Assembly: GCA_031550405.1 (NCBI GenBank)
Contig: JAVBOP010000141.1
Location: 1-10,600 of the forward strand
Length of the DNA stretch: 10,600 nt
From: JAVBOP01 sp031550405
GTDB taxonomy: Bacteria; Bacteroidota; Ignavibacteria; Kapaibacteriales; UBA2268
Direction of reading: 5' to 3'
Position numbers and translations under genes: made by a program. Below the pieces are notes generated by a model that ran no database searches, had not been told where the DNA came from, and was given only the letters and a program-made list of their open reading frames with translations. The stretch's first letter is position 1. Each line of letters opens with the position of its first letter. Shown here in pieces: positions 1-7,800 of the stretch.

Positions 1-74
1 TGACTGCTGGTTCATACTATTTGGTATTAAATCTGCATGGCAAAAAATATATGAACAGTTTCATAATAGAATAG
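1..74 (+). CDS. C-terminal fragment of a T9SS-exported protein (type-A-like sorting domain)
   Basis: The gene enters from the left edge; the in-frame codons start at position 3 and end with TAG at 72-74, giving 23 residues that include GSYYLVLNLHGKKY and end FIIE. The pattern G-x-Y-x-L-x-(7-8 residues)-K-x-Y-x-x-x-F-I-I-E is the usual last strand pair of the type A C-terminal sorting domain, recognised by the type IX secretion machinery and removed or used for surface attachment. The large protein at 4885-9798 ends in a similar way (GAYYLIM...NFILIK), which supports the frame. What the rest of the protein does cannot be seen. A second open frame (2-109) also has no early stop but has no recognisable motif. 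No strong intrinsic terminator follows immediately. Confidence 0.72.
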   Translation, partial: TAGSYYLVLNLHGKKYMNSFIIE

Positions 75-103
75 AAAATTCCAAGAACCTGATATTTATT
101 ATT

Positions 104-123
104 TTATGAAAAAATATTCATTA
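104..123. repeat. Degenerate ARG-box-like palindrome, copy 1
   Basis: TTATGAAA-AAAT-ATTCATTA: two mismatches to the TTATGAAT-N4-ATTCATAA palindrome found perfect at 178-197. Its centre lies 74 bp from that of the perfect copy. Its first 17 bases differ from 253-269 at only one position. It may be an operator half of a spaced set or just AT-rich sequence. Confidence 0.4.
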
Positions 124-176
124 TTGCATCGGTATAAAATATTGGTAATGGGTTTTTTTTGGTATATATGGCGGAA

Positions 177-198
177 ATTATGAATTTTTATTCATAAT
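177..198. promoter_or_regulatory. Perfect palindrome matching the ARG-box consensus
   Basis: ATTATGAAT, a TTTT spacer, then ATTCATAAT: two perfect 9-base arms. The inner 18 bases (179-196) fit the ArgR/AhrC operator consensus wnTGAATwwwwATTCAnw at every position. ArgR is the arginine-responsive hexameric repressor, and such boxes often occur in spaced sets. The site lies 103 bp after the stop of the upstream gene and about 140 bp upstream of the -7 element of the phosphoesterase promoter. Both neighbours are outside classical arginine metabolism, so regulation by ArgR is an inference. As RNA it would also fold as an AT-only hairpin without a U-tract, so it is a poor terminator. Confidence 0.5.
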
Positions 199-232
199 GC
201 TGTAGAACTGTTGCATGAAACGGCTCTACAGC
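199..232. other. Stem-loop in the 5' intergenic region
   Basis: GCTGTAGA (199-206) is perfectly complementary to TCTACAGC (225-232), an 8-bp stem enclosing 18 nt that can form an additional GTT/AAC pairing (210-212 with 219-221). It abuts the palindrome at 177-198, so the two hairpins together could end transcription of the upstream T9SS gene, but there is no T-run on either strand. It could also be a structured element at the 3' end of that transcript. Confidence 0.4.
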
Positions 233-252
233 TCTGCAATTTCCACATATAT

Positions 253-272
253 TTATTAAAAAATATTCAGAA
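253..272. repeat. Degenerate ARG-box-like palindrome, copy 3
   Basis: TTATTAAA-AAAT-ATTCAGAA keeps the ATTCA half and the spacing of the palindrome at 178-197, with its centre 75 bp away. The 18-mer TTTATTAAAAAATATTCA at 252-269 recurs exactly at 7292-7309 inside the large gene, and with one mismatch in its 17-base core at 104-120. Confidence 0.35.
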
Positions 273-299
273 ATTATATGCTGCCGGATAAATAATATA

Positions 300-331
300 T
301 CTGTAATTGTAGAAATAATTTTGTATTTTTG
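300..331 (+). promoter_or_regulatory. Bacteroidota-type promoter for the phosphoesterase gene
   Basis: TATTTTTG at 324-331 matches the TAnnTTTG -7 element of Bacteroidota housekeeping promoters. TCTG at 300-303, a one-mismatch -33 TTTG, is 20 bp upstream, within the usual 19-21 bp spacing. Transcription would begin near 337-340, about 20 nt before the ATG at 359. This also argues against the TTG at 329 as start, because it would lie upstream of the transcript. Confidence 0.6.
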
Positions 332-358
332 CGGTCTTACTTATCTGAAAAGGGCTAT

Positions 359-1171
359 ATGATTAATCTACTTTTTATTGGAGATGTTGCATGCTTTGAG
401 GGCTTGGAGTTCCTTAAATCCAATTTTGAATTTTTAAAAGAGCAATACCAAGCGAATTTTATAGTCGTGAATGGTGAAAATATCTGCAATGGCAAGGGTA
501 TAACCGAGCGCGAAGCCAAAGAGCTTTTCGATTTGGGCGTCAATGTGATTACGACCGGCAACCACATTTGGGATAATTGGATGTCCAAGCCGCTGCTCAA
601 ATCCGAGCCTTTAGTGATACGTCCAATGAATTATCCGCCGGGCAATATCGGACGTGGATATGCTGTCGTGCAGCATGAATCGGGCATTAATATTGCGGTG
701 CTGCAGCTGCAAGGCAGAACGTTTATGCAGACAATTGATTGCCCTTTCAGGTGTGCCGACGCTGTGTTGGAAAATTTACAGAAGCGGAACGATATTGGTG
801 TTGTCATTGTTGATTTTCATGCGGAAACTACAGGCGAAAAATTGGCGATGGCATGGCATCTTGATGGCAGGGTAAGTGCCTTGATTGGCACGCATACGCA
901 TATACAGACAGCTGATGCGCAAATATTGCCAAATGGTACGGCATATATAACAGATGCGGGAATGACGGGACCTTACGATTCTGTTCTCGGTATGGACAAG
1001 CATGTGGCTCTAAATCGCTATATATATCAGGTTGCGCATAAATTTGCTCCAGCTAAAAACGATGTACGAATATGCGGTGTCAGTGTAAAAATAGATAAAA
1101 CGAGCGGCAATGCCATTCACATAGAGCGCATAACATATCCAAAATTTGAAAATTCTGTAACATTGGAATAG
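359..1171 (+). CDS. YmdB/TIGR00282-family metallophosphoesterase
   Basis: This 270-residue protein is the usual length for the TIGR00282/YmdB family of dinuclear-metal phosphodiesterases (Bacillus subtilis YmdB hydrolyses 2',3'-cyclic nucleotides; the physiological role elsewhere is unclear). Metal and active-site motifs appear in order: GD (Asp9), NGEN (Glu40, Asn41), TTGNHIWD (Asn68), VDFHAETTGEK (His154), and GTHTHIQTAD (His179, His181), followed by the family signature AYITDAGMTGPYDSVLGM. It lacks a signal peptide, so it is cytoplasmic. An odd point is the stretch after GD, which reads VACFEGLEF where the family usually has a GxxGR-type loop. The ATG at 359 is chosen because the family begins with the hydrophobic strand before GD, AAAAGGG precedes it, and a TTG start at 329 would overlap the -7 promoter element. 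It is monocistronic here and converges on the acyltransferase cluster. The 79-bp gap to 1251 has only A/T runs and a weak 5-bp stem (1213-1217/1235-1239). Confidence 0.93.
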   Translation: MINLLFIGDVACFEGLEFLKSNFEFLKEQYQANFIVVNGENICNGKGITEREAKELFDLGVNVITTGNHIWDNWMSKPLLKSEPLVIRPMNYPPGNIGRGYAVVQHESGINIAVLQLQGRTFMQTIDCPFRCADAVLENLQKRNDIGVVIVDFHAETTGEKLAMAWHLDGRVSALIGTHTHIQTADAQILPNGTAYITDAGMTGPYDSVLGMDKHVALNRYIYQVAHKFAPAKNDVRICGVSVKIDKTSGNAIHIERITYPKFENSVTLE

Positions 1172-1250
1172 CATGGTAAGAAAAATTTTTTTAAACCTAA
1201 GCGCTTGGCACATTCTCGGGCATACAGTACGGCGGAGAACAATATTTTAA

Positions 1251-2291
1251 TTATTTAGACGATGCAGCTATTTTCAATTTTTTCAAATCATGAGCTAATT
1301 TTTTAGTATATAGATCAGCTCCATCGGAATTCATGTGTTCTGAATTATAAAAATATTTTCGCTGATAACATATACTGTCATTGGAATAATTCAAGAATGG
1401 AATATCGTATTTATCAGAAAAACGCATATACAAATTAAATACAGATTCTCTACCTTTTATAAACATTTGTCCTTCAATATATTCTGGATCATAAACAAAT
1501 ATTATTTTAATATTTTTATTTTGACATTCGCTTATAAAATTTTCAAACATTCTAACCAATGTTGTATCCAATTGTATAACCCGATATTTCATTTTTTGCT
1601 TTGCTTTGTCAAAATCATCATTCCACACTCTGTTTTCTCCAAATTGATTGTCTTTTTTGGCTGTTGCTTCCCCATTTACAAGTGTCTTATCTCTGTTAAT
1701 CAAATTTTTCATTTTTTCCCATTTGCTATCATTAATAGATAAGCAACCTTTTATTGCCAGCAAAATCGCTTTATATTGTCCAAAATATCGAATAAGCGGT
1801 ATATAATAATAGCACTTAGAAAAAACATTATATTTTTCGATATATGGTTGCATACTTTCGTTAAATAGCATGTATGGAAAAAACTGCTCAATAGCGCTCA
1901 AAACAGTAACGGTATCAAGAGTAAACATATCAATATCATAAATAATATAGTTAGGCACTTTATTATATTTGATAAATTCTTTATGTTTATAATTTTGCAT
2001 CCAAAATGTATGTCCACGCATCCCAAAATTATACACCATTTTCTGCAAGCTGTCTTCTAAGATTTTCGGGTTAATATGATCAGCGGCACGGGATGAGCCA
2101 TATATAGCTATATCTATATTCATTTTGCCACTATATATTTTATTCCACGTATAAAATTCTTCGCCTAAATGATCGGCTGTTTGGGTATTCTTCAATTTAA
2201 TTAAGTTAGCAGATATAAAATAATCTAAAGGTATAGCCAATAGAATTATCGGCAACAAGAAAAATATCGCTTTTAATGAGAATTTTTTCAT
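1251..2291 (-). CDS. SGNH-like membrane-anchored protein A (putative glycan O-acyltransferase/esterase partner)
   Basis: A 346-residue protein with an uncleaved N-terminal membrane anchor (residues 5-23), then an SGNH/GDSL-hydrolase-like fold. Block I is AIYGSSRA with probable nucleophile Ser67. A block II-like YNFGMRGHTF (Gly90) follows, and block V is NSEHMNSDGA with His319. The residue three before the His, normally Asp in the DxxH pair, is Asn316. It is closely similar to the protein at 3838-4812, including HTFWMQN, YDPEYIEGQ and FLNYSND. In AlgJ/AlgX- or PatB-type systems such proteins take an acyl group delivered by an MBOAT channel and place it on a periplasmic polysaccharide; that role is inferred here. 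The start at 2291 leaves 4 bp after the MBOAT stop, so translation is probably coupled. An upstream in-frame start at 2336 would add 15 polar residues ahead of the anchor and overlap the MBOAT gene by 41 bp, so it was not used. The gene is very AT-rich. Confidence 0.82.
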   Translation of the reverse strand: MKKFSLKAIFFLLPIILLAIPLDYFISANLIKLKNTQTADHLGEEFYTWNKIYSGKMNIDIAIYGSSRAADHINPKILEDSLQKMVYNFGMRGHTFWMQNYKHKEFIKYNKVPNYIIYDIDMFTLDTVTVLSAIEQFFPYMLFNESMQPYIEKYNVFSKCYYYIPLIRYFGQYKAILLAIKGCLSINDSKWEKMKNLINRDKTLVNGEATAKKDNQFGENRVWNDDFDKAKQKMKYRVIQLDTTLVRMFENFISECQNKNIKIIFVYDPEYIEGQMFIKGRESVFNLYMRFSDKYDIPFLNYSNDSICYQRKYFYNSEHMNSDGADLYTKKLAHDLKKLKIAASSK

Positions 2292-2295
2292 AATT

Positions 2296-3762
2296 CTAAA
2301 ACTGGAAGTATATGAACTGTTGCTGCGAGCCGGCAAAAAGAAACATAACTATTAGCAGGATATAGTAGAATGCAAGCCTGACGGGTCTTTTCCATGCAAA
2401 TCCAAATTTTGCAAGCGCATGCTGCTGTTCACGTCCAAGCCATTCGATAACGAAAAACAGGCACAACCATACAGATAATGACGCCAATCCTGCCAGCTGG
2501 CGCGGGTCGTTGGCGATTTCGCGTATTGAAAATGTGAATAATGATTTGGAAAATATACCTGCTATATAACTTATGGCAGCACCAACACTTTCCGCACGAA
2601 AGAAAATCCATGCAAATGTTGCCAGTGCAAAAGTAAACACCATTGATGAAAATTCTTTAATAGACGGCAACATTTTTCCTTGTGCTACTATGTCAAGATT
2701 TCGGCGATTTCTTTTCAATAAAATCGACGGCATCATGTATAAGGCATGCAATGCGCCCCAAACAATGAATGTCCAGTTTGCACCATGCCAAAATCCACTG
2801 ACTAAGAATATTATGAATGTATTGCGTACAGTTTGCAACTTGCCGCCTCTGCTTCCTCCAAATGGAATGTATAAATAGTCGCGAAACCATGTAGTTAACG
2901 AGATATGCCAGTGGCGCCAAAATTCTGCTATATCGCGTGAAAAATATGGGAATGCGAAATTTCGGAGTAAATCTATTCCGAATAATCTTGCCGTTCCTAA
3001 TGCAATATCAGAATATCCTGAAAAATCGCAATATATCTGAATTGCAAAAAATACTGCTCCCAAAAGCAAGGTGCTGCCTGAATAAATGTCCGAATTATTA
3101 AATATCATGTTCGCAAATTCTGCGCAATTGTCTGCGATAACAATTTTCTTGAATAATCCCCAAAGAATTTGCCGCAAACCGTCGACAGCCTTTGTGTAAT
3201 CAAATATTCGCTTTCGTTTTATCTGCGGCAACAGGTGAGTGGCGCGTTCAATCGGTCCTGCAACCAAAAGCGGAAAAAACGAAACAAAGACAGCATATTC
3301 TATAAAATTCCGCTCAGCTTTTATCCTTCCTTTATAAATATCAATTACATACGACAATCCGTGAAAAGTATAGAAAGATATGCCAACAGGAAGAATTACG
3401 TTAATTGTGGCAGGATGTACGTTCAAGCCGAAATTAGACAGGAATGCAGCAAATGATTCTGCGAAAAAGTTATAATATTTAAAAATTCCAAGGAAACCAA
3501 CATTTACACATACACTCAGCCAAAACCAAAAACGGCGTTTGCTCAGCCTTGTACTTTTGCACATCTGTATTCCTGTAAAAAAATCCAGCAAAGTGGAAAA
3601 CATTAGCAGAAACAGGAAACGCCAATCCCAGCAGGCATAAAAAAAATAGCTTGCAATAAGAAGCAAGATATTTTGATAATGCAATTTTTTGTTAGTTACA
3701 AACCAGTAAAGTATGAATACTATTGGCAGGAATATTGCGAAATTTATTGAGTTAAAAAGCAT
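2296..3762 (-). CDS. MBOAT-family O-acyltransferase (AlgI/PatA/DltB-like)
   Basis: A 488-residue polytopic membrane protein of the length normal for AlgI-type MBOAT acyltransferases. It starts MLFNSINFAIFLP, a stereotyped family N-terminus, and ends FIYFQF, a common C-terminus. Conserved blocks include LPVGISFYTFHGLSY (about 124-138), GPIERA (169-174), YCDFSGYSDIA (244-254), FWRHWHISLTTWFRDYLY (281-298), and SGFWHGANWTF (322-332), with the catalytic His at 326. These enzymes move an acyl group from a cytoplasmic donor, probably acetyl-CoA, across the membrane for transfer to an exported polysaccharide or lipid-linked glycan. Here it lies between two related SGNH-like genes on the same strand: 75 bp after the upstream one and 4 bp before the downstream one, consistent with one operon. 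The acceptor glycan cannot be told, as no polymerase or glycosyltransferase gene is present. Confidence 0.95.
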   Translation of the reverse strand: MLFNSINFAIFLPIVFILYWFVTNKKLHYQNILLLIASYFFYACWDWRFLFLLMFSTLLDFFTGIQMCKSTRLSKRRFWFWLSVCVNVGFLGIFKYYNFFAESFAAFLSNFGLNVHPATINVILPVGISFYTFHGLSYVIDIYKGRIKAERNFIEYAVFVSFFPLLVAGPIERATHLLPQIKRKRIFDYTKAVDGLRQILWGLFKKIVIADNCAEFANMIFNNSDIYSGSTLLLGAVFFAIQIYCDFSGYSDIALGTARLFGIDLLRNFAFPYFSRDIAEFWRHWHISLTTWFRDYLYIPFGGSRGGKLQTVRNTFIIFLVSGFWHGANWTFIVWGALHALYMMPSILLKRNRRNLDIVAQGKMLPSIKEFSSMVFTFALATFAWIFFRAESVGAAISYIAGIFSKSLFTFSIREIANDPRQLAGLASLSVWLCLFFVIEWLGREQQHALAKFGFAWKRPVRLAFYYILLIVMFLFAGSQQQFIYFQF

Positions 3763-3810
3763 TGCTAAAGTGTTGTTCTATAAAATTAATGAGTTGTTAT
3801 AATAATCGTA

Positions 3811-3832
3811 TTTATGAATGTTTATTCATAAA
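3811..3832. repeat. Palindrome between SGNH-B and MBOAT, ARG-box-like
   Basis: TTTATGAAT, spacer GTTT, ATTCATAAA: two perfect 9-base arms. The central 20 bases differ from the palindrome at 178-197 only in one spacer base. It begins 6 bp after the SGNH-B stop and lies 48 bp upstream of the MBOAT start. Without a U-tract on the minus strand it is unlikely to be a terminator. It could be an operator, an RNA-processing hairpin or a small dispersed repeat. Confidence 0.45.
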
Positions 3833-3837
3833 TGTTA

Positions 3838-4812
3838 TTATTGTATTAAATTTAATGTTTTCAAATCATGTGCAAGTTTACGAGTATAATGGATTGCTCC
3901 TAATTTATTTAAATGCAAGCTGTTAAAAAAATATTTTTTGTCCATGCACAAAGTATCATTAGAATAATTTAAAAATGGGATGCCATACTTATCAGAAAAA
4001 TGCTGATAGTAATTAAAAGCTTCATCTAAATTTTTATTAAATTTTTGTCCTTCAATATATTCAGGGTCATAAATAAAAATTAGTTTAATACCTTTTGCTT
4101 TGCATTCCCTGATAAAATCCTCAAACATGTTTAACAATAAAGCATCAAATTTCACTTCATAATGTTCTGTTTGCTTTTTCGCTCTTTCCAAATCTGCAGC
4201 ATTCCAGTTCATATCTTTCATATAATAAAATCCTTTCGCATTTTTCCATGTATCGTCAGCTGGAAATATTCCAAGCATAGACAACAATACCGCCTTGTAT
4301 TGCCCATAATATCGCATAAATGGTAGATAATAATCAATATTAGAAAAAACATTATACAAGTCCAAATATGGTTTCATATCTTCACTATAAAGCATATAAG
4401 GTAAAAATTGCTCAATATTATTTAGAGATTTGAATAGTGTAAACGAAAATATATCTACATCATAAATAATATACTTAGGCAATTTATTATATTTCAGATA
4501 CTCTTTATGCCTTAAATTCTGCATCCAAAACGTATGATTACTTATACCAATATTATAAGCACGAATTTTTAAAGAATCTTCCAGTATTTGCGAAACAATG
4601 TGGCAGCTTGCCCTTGATGAACCATACACCGCCACGTCCACATCAATTTTGGAGTCATATATGTCAGACCAAATTGCACAATCCTTCAATTTATCTGCAA
4701 ATCTTGTATCCTTCAAGTTAATTAAATTTCTGGAGATAAAATAATCAGCAGGAATTGACAGTATAGCAAATGGCAATAAAAACAGCCCTATTTTCAGTAA
4801 AAAATTATTCAT
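3838..4812 (-). CDS. SGNH-like membrane-anchored protein B (paralogue of A)
   Basis: A 324-residue paralogue of the protein at 1251-2291, co-linear over its whole length. It has an N-terminal membrane anchor (about 5-22), then PADYFISRNLINLKDT, block I AVYGSSRA with probable nucleophile Ser66, YNIGISNHTFWMQN, a central YDPEYIEGQ, FLNYSND, and a C-terminal NSLHLNKLGA with His300. As in A, the position three before the catalytic His is Asn (297) rather than Asp. It probably serves the neighbouring MBOAT as the extracytoplasmic transferase or esterase. Two copies may mean two acceptors or two sites, or one catalytic and one accessory copy. It is the first gene of the cluster. A strong terminator ends the gene before it, and only about 30 bp separate that terminator's T-run from the ATG. 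I see no TAnnTTTG element there, so the promoter is unclear. Composition is AT-rich like A and unlike the large neighbour. Confidence 0.82.
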   Translation of the reverse strand: MNNFLLKIGLFLLPFAILSIPADYFISRNLINLKDTRFADKLKDCAIWSDIYDSKIDVDVAVYGSSRASCHIVSQILEDSLKIRAYNIGISNHTFWMQNLRHKEYLKYNKLPKYIIYDVDIFSFTLFKSLNNIEQFLPYMLYSEDMKPYLDLYNVFSNIDYYLPFMRYYGQYKAVLLSMLGIFPADDTWKNAKGFYYMKDMNWNAADLERAKKQTEHYEVKFDALLLNMFEDFIRECKAKGIKLIFIYDPEYIEGQKFNKNLDEAFNYYQHFSDKYGIPFLNYSNDTLCMDKKYFFNSLHLNKLGAIHYTRKLAHDLKTLNLIQ

Positions 4813-4843
4813 AAAACCAATAGAATTACCTTCGAAGCGCTTT

Positions 4844-4878
4844 AAAAATAAAAAAATGGCGGGCTGAAAAAGTCCGCC
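4844..4878 (-). terminator. Intrinsic terminator of the large T9SS-cargo gene
   Basis: Read on the minus strand, GGCGGACT (4878-4871), loop TTTTC, AGCCCGCC (4865-4858) form an 8-bp stem with one G-T wobble, followed by A, seven T, A, five T (down to 4844). It starts 6 bp after the stop of the large gene and is a textbook rho-independent terminator. It separates that gene from the acyltransferase cluster. Confidence 0.9.
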
Positions 4879-4884
4879 CTATAG

Positions 4885-7800
4885 TTATTTTATTAAAATG
4901 AAATTGGTTTTGTACCGCGCTGTTGGAGTGTGCATGATTAAATAATATGCGCCGTCGCTGAAGCCCGCCATGGGTATATTAAATTCCCAATTCTGGCTTA
5001 CTGATGTTGCATCCCATTCCTGAACTGTTGCTGCATTTCCAATATAATCAACGACTTGCAGATAGTGATGTCCCACTTCCAATGTCTGGCATTCGACCTC
5101 GAGCGTTGATTTTGCAGGATTGGTCAATACTTTTACCCAAGGCGATGTGTTGGTATTGATAATAAGCCTGTCGCCTCCAGAAGGACACACGGCTATGGTT
5201 AAATAACCGTCTTCAGTGATAACTTCGCCAACCTTCAGCTTATCCGTATATTTAACACTTGTGATAGCAATATCAGTCGAATCAATAGAGCCAAGCATCA
5301 CATCGCCCACAATATCAAACAGCACCACGTCCTTATCAGGCTCCAGTGTATCAATCACAATATTTTTCACTGTCAATACACGCCTGCCGCCGTTAAAAGA
5401 TACGCTCATAGTGCCTTTGGTAACGCTGGTTGGATAGAATAACGTCCTGTCGAATTCAAACACCAGCTCATCAATTGTGAAGCTGCCCAGAGGATTGGGA
5501 GCAGAATTGACAGTAATCGGTATATGGTGGTTTGTCTTACTTGGATCTATCATGCTTTGCTTAGCTGCCTTGATATATAGCTTATTATTCGGAATAACAT
5601 TCGCCTGTATCGGTATCTTCACCGTTTCGTTACAACTTTCATAGCTAATATCAAGCATCAGAGTATCATAGTGCAAGCCAAGCGATTGCGCATTGAATGC
5701 GACAGTGGCAAATATATGCTGCGGATAATCCAGTAAGTAGTTCGTAATAGGCGTGGTTAAGGTAAAATCAGTGCCATACTTCAAGTATGCCTTTTTAATC
5801 AATATCGGGAACTCGCCGGTATTTTCCAGCCGCACATTCATCTGCTCCTGAGCATACAGGAAGACATCGCCAAAATCAGGTTCTGTAGGTATGGATATAA
5901 TGCCCGGGCTGACATGACCTTTCAGCGGAATACTGACGGTCTGCTCTTTGCCATCGGCAAGTATCTTGAGATACAGCGCCGCATGTTTATCGCCTGCAAC
6001 AGCTGAATATGGTTTGAATACTACCTTGAACCTGAATGTTCCGTTTGGCTGAAGCGAAGCGGGCACAGGGTCTGTACCTGCAACATAGAACCAGTCTTTA
6101 TCAGCTCCGTCGATACCTGTAACCTCCAGCACTTTAATTTCTGTTTGCCCAATATTCCTTAATATACTGTCGATTGCAGCAGTGTCGCATGGCGATGTTT
6201 TGCCAAAGTCAAGCGATGGTATGCTTATCTTTGCCGATATGATATTGCCGACCAATGCCACTTTATGTGTATGGCACTTGGCAGTAATGGTCATGCTGTC
6301 GATAAATGCTCCTTCGGTAGAGGAAGTCTTTGGCGTTGCTGTTATCTCTATATTTGCAGTACTGTTAGGCAGAATAGTTATGCCAGTTGGGTTAAAGCTG
6401 TATGTTGCCTTATCATTGGTTGATGTAAGGGTTATAGTCTTTGGCAACTTGCCGAAATTTCTGACAGTTACGGTTACCTTGCTGTTGCTGCCGAGCGATA
6501 CGCTGCCAAAATCAACGGGATTAGGCACAACCTCAATACGCGCATCATCAACTTCAAATTTCAGGTTAACAGTTAAAGAATCATTATATATCAGCAATTT
6601 GCCTGTTGCTATTTTGCCCACATTGCCTGGATGCCGCACAGCTTTGACTATATACCGCATCGAATCGCCGGGCTTAATTGCGGCATTGGCTTGAGGCTGC
6701 TCCGTGATAGAGAATGTGCCTGCAATGTCCTGCTCAATTCTCGCCTGATTATTAAGCGTTATTGTCTCATTTGTGGTGCTGACATTCTTCACCCATACCG
6801 TATCTAACCTGTAGTCATCGCAGTCGGTTATGCCGAAGTCCATCTCATATTTGCTTGCAATAAGCGAGAACGCCGTGCCAACGCCAACAAGCGGCAGAGC
6901 CGCAGTATCAGCACATACGATAATTCGATTTTCACCATTTACAATGGTGCTGATTTCAGGCACTATGGCATATAATGTATCTCGAATAGTGCCCACCAGC
7001 GATGGAGAAAAGCGTATGGTTATCGCCAGTTCGGCATTTGGAGACAGTATATACGGCAGCGCTGGAGATGTGGACACAATGCTGTAATCAGTAGTTTTTG
7101 TTGATAGATATGTGCTTTCAAACGATACAGGATAGTTGCTCCTGTTCTTCAATTTCACGGTAACAGTGCTGTCGTCTCCAACACGCACATTTCCAAAATT
7201 GACATTTGCCGCATTATATTCCAGCACCGTTTCCAGTATGGAATATCGAATGCGCAGCGTATCGGTATATCCTTGGCATTCGGCGTAGTGTTTTATTAAA
7301 AAATATTCATAATTGCCCGGAGGTATCGGGTTATCAAGCAATGCAACATCTATCTTCAAGCTACCGCCATTTGGCGCAAGTGTTGAATCGCCGGGTATTG
7401 TAACTTTAATATTTGGGTCATTTATAGTATATGGCTTCAAGTGCAGCAGCTGGTTGGTGTTATTAAGCACAAGAAAAGATTTGGTTGCAGCATTGGGCGA
7501 TGTACTGCAAAAGCTGCCCAGATCAAGCGTCTGTATAGGCTCTTTGGTTGTTATATCCACATTCGCTGTTGCAATAGAGACAAAATTTATTTCAATCGGT
7601 ATAAGCCATGGATTAGGCCGCAGGCTGTCATTATGCCATATCCGCAAGGTATCATACACTTTCGACGGCATGTTGCTATTAGGCACATTATACGTAACCT
7701 GCACATATACCGTATCCTTAGGCTTTATAACATGGTTGCCGCTGCCGTCCACCGCCACCTTGCCGGTTATTTCCGTACTTGCCCATGGCACCGTATGAGT

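Noticed and set aside
2..109. Open frame at the left edge in a second frame, ending at TGA 107-109
   Set aside because: No recognisable motif, whereas the frame ending at 72-74 gives a clear T9SS C-terminus.
329..358. TTG start for the phosphoesterase
   Set aside because: Lies inside the -7 promoter element and adds residues not typical of the family.
1172..1250. Bidirectional terminator between the convergent genes
   Set aside because: Only a 5-bp stem with a 17-nt loop and scattered A/T runs; too weak to call.
2292..2336. Upstream start of SGNH-A at 2336
   Set aside because: Would add 15 polar residues before a typical N-terminal anchor and overlap the MBOAT gene; the ATG at 2291, 4 bp after the MBOAT stop, fits better.
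5599..7536. CRISPR or recent tandem DNA repeat
   Set aside because: The repetition is at protein level only (ASH motifs); no regularly spaced identical DNA repeats are visible anywhere in the window.
6182..7798. Plus-strand open frames of up to 170 codons opposite the ASH repeats
   Set aside because: Antisense shadows of a continuous 1637-codon gene with recognisable domains; no protein family seen in them.
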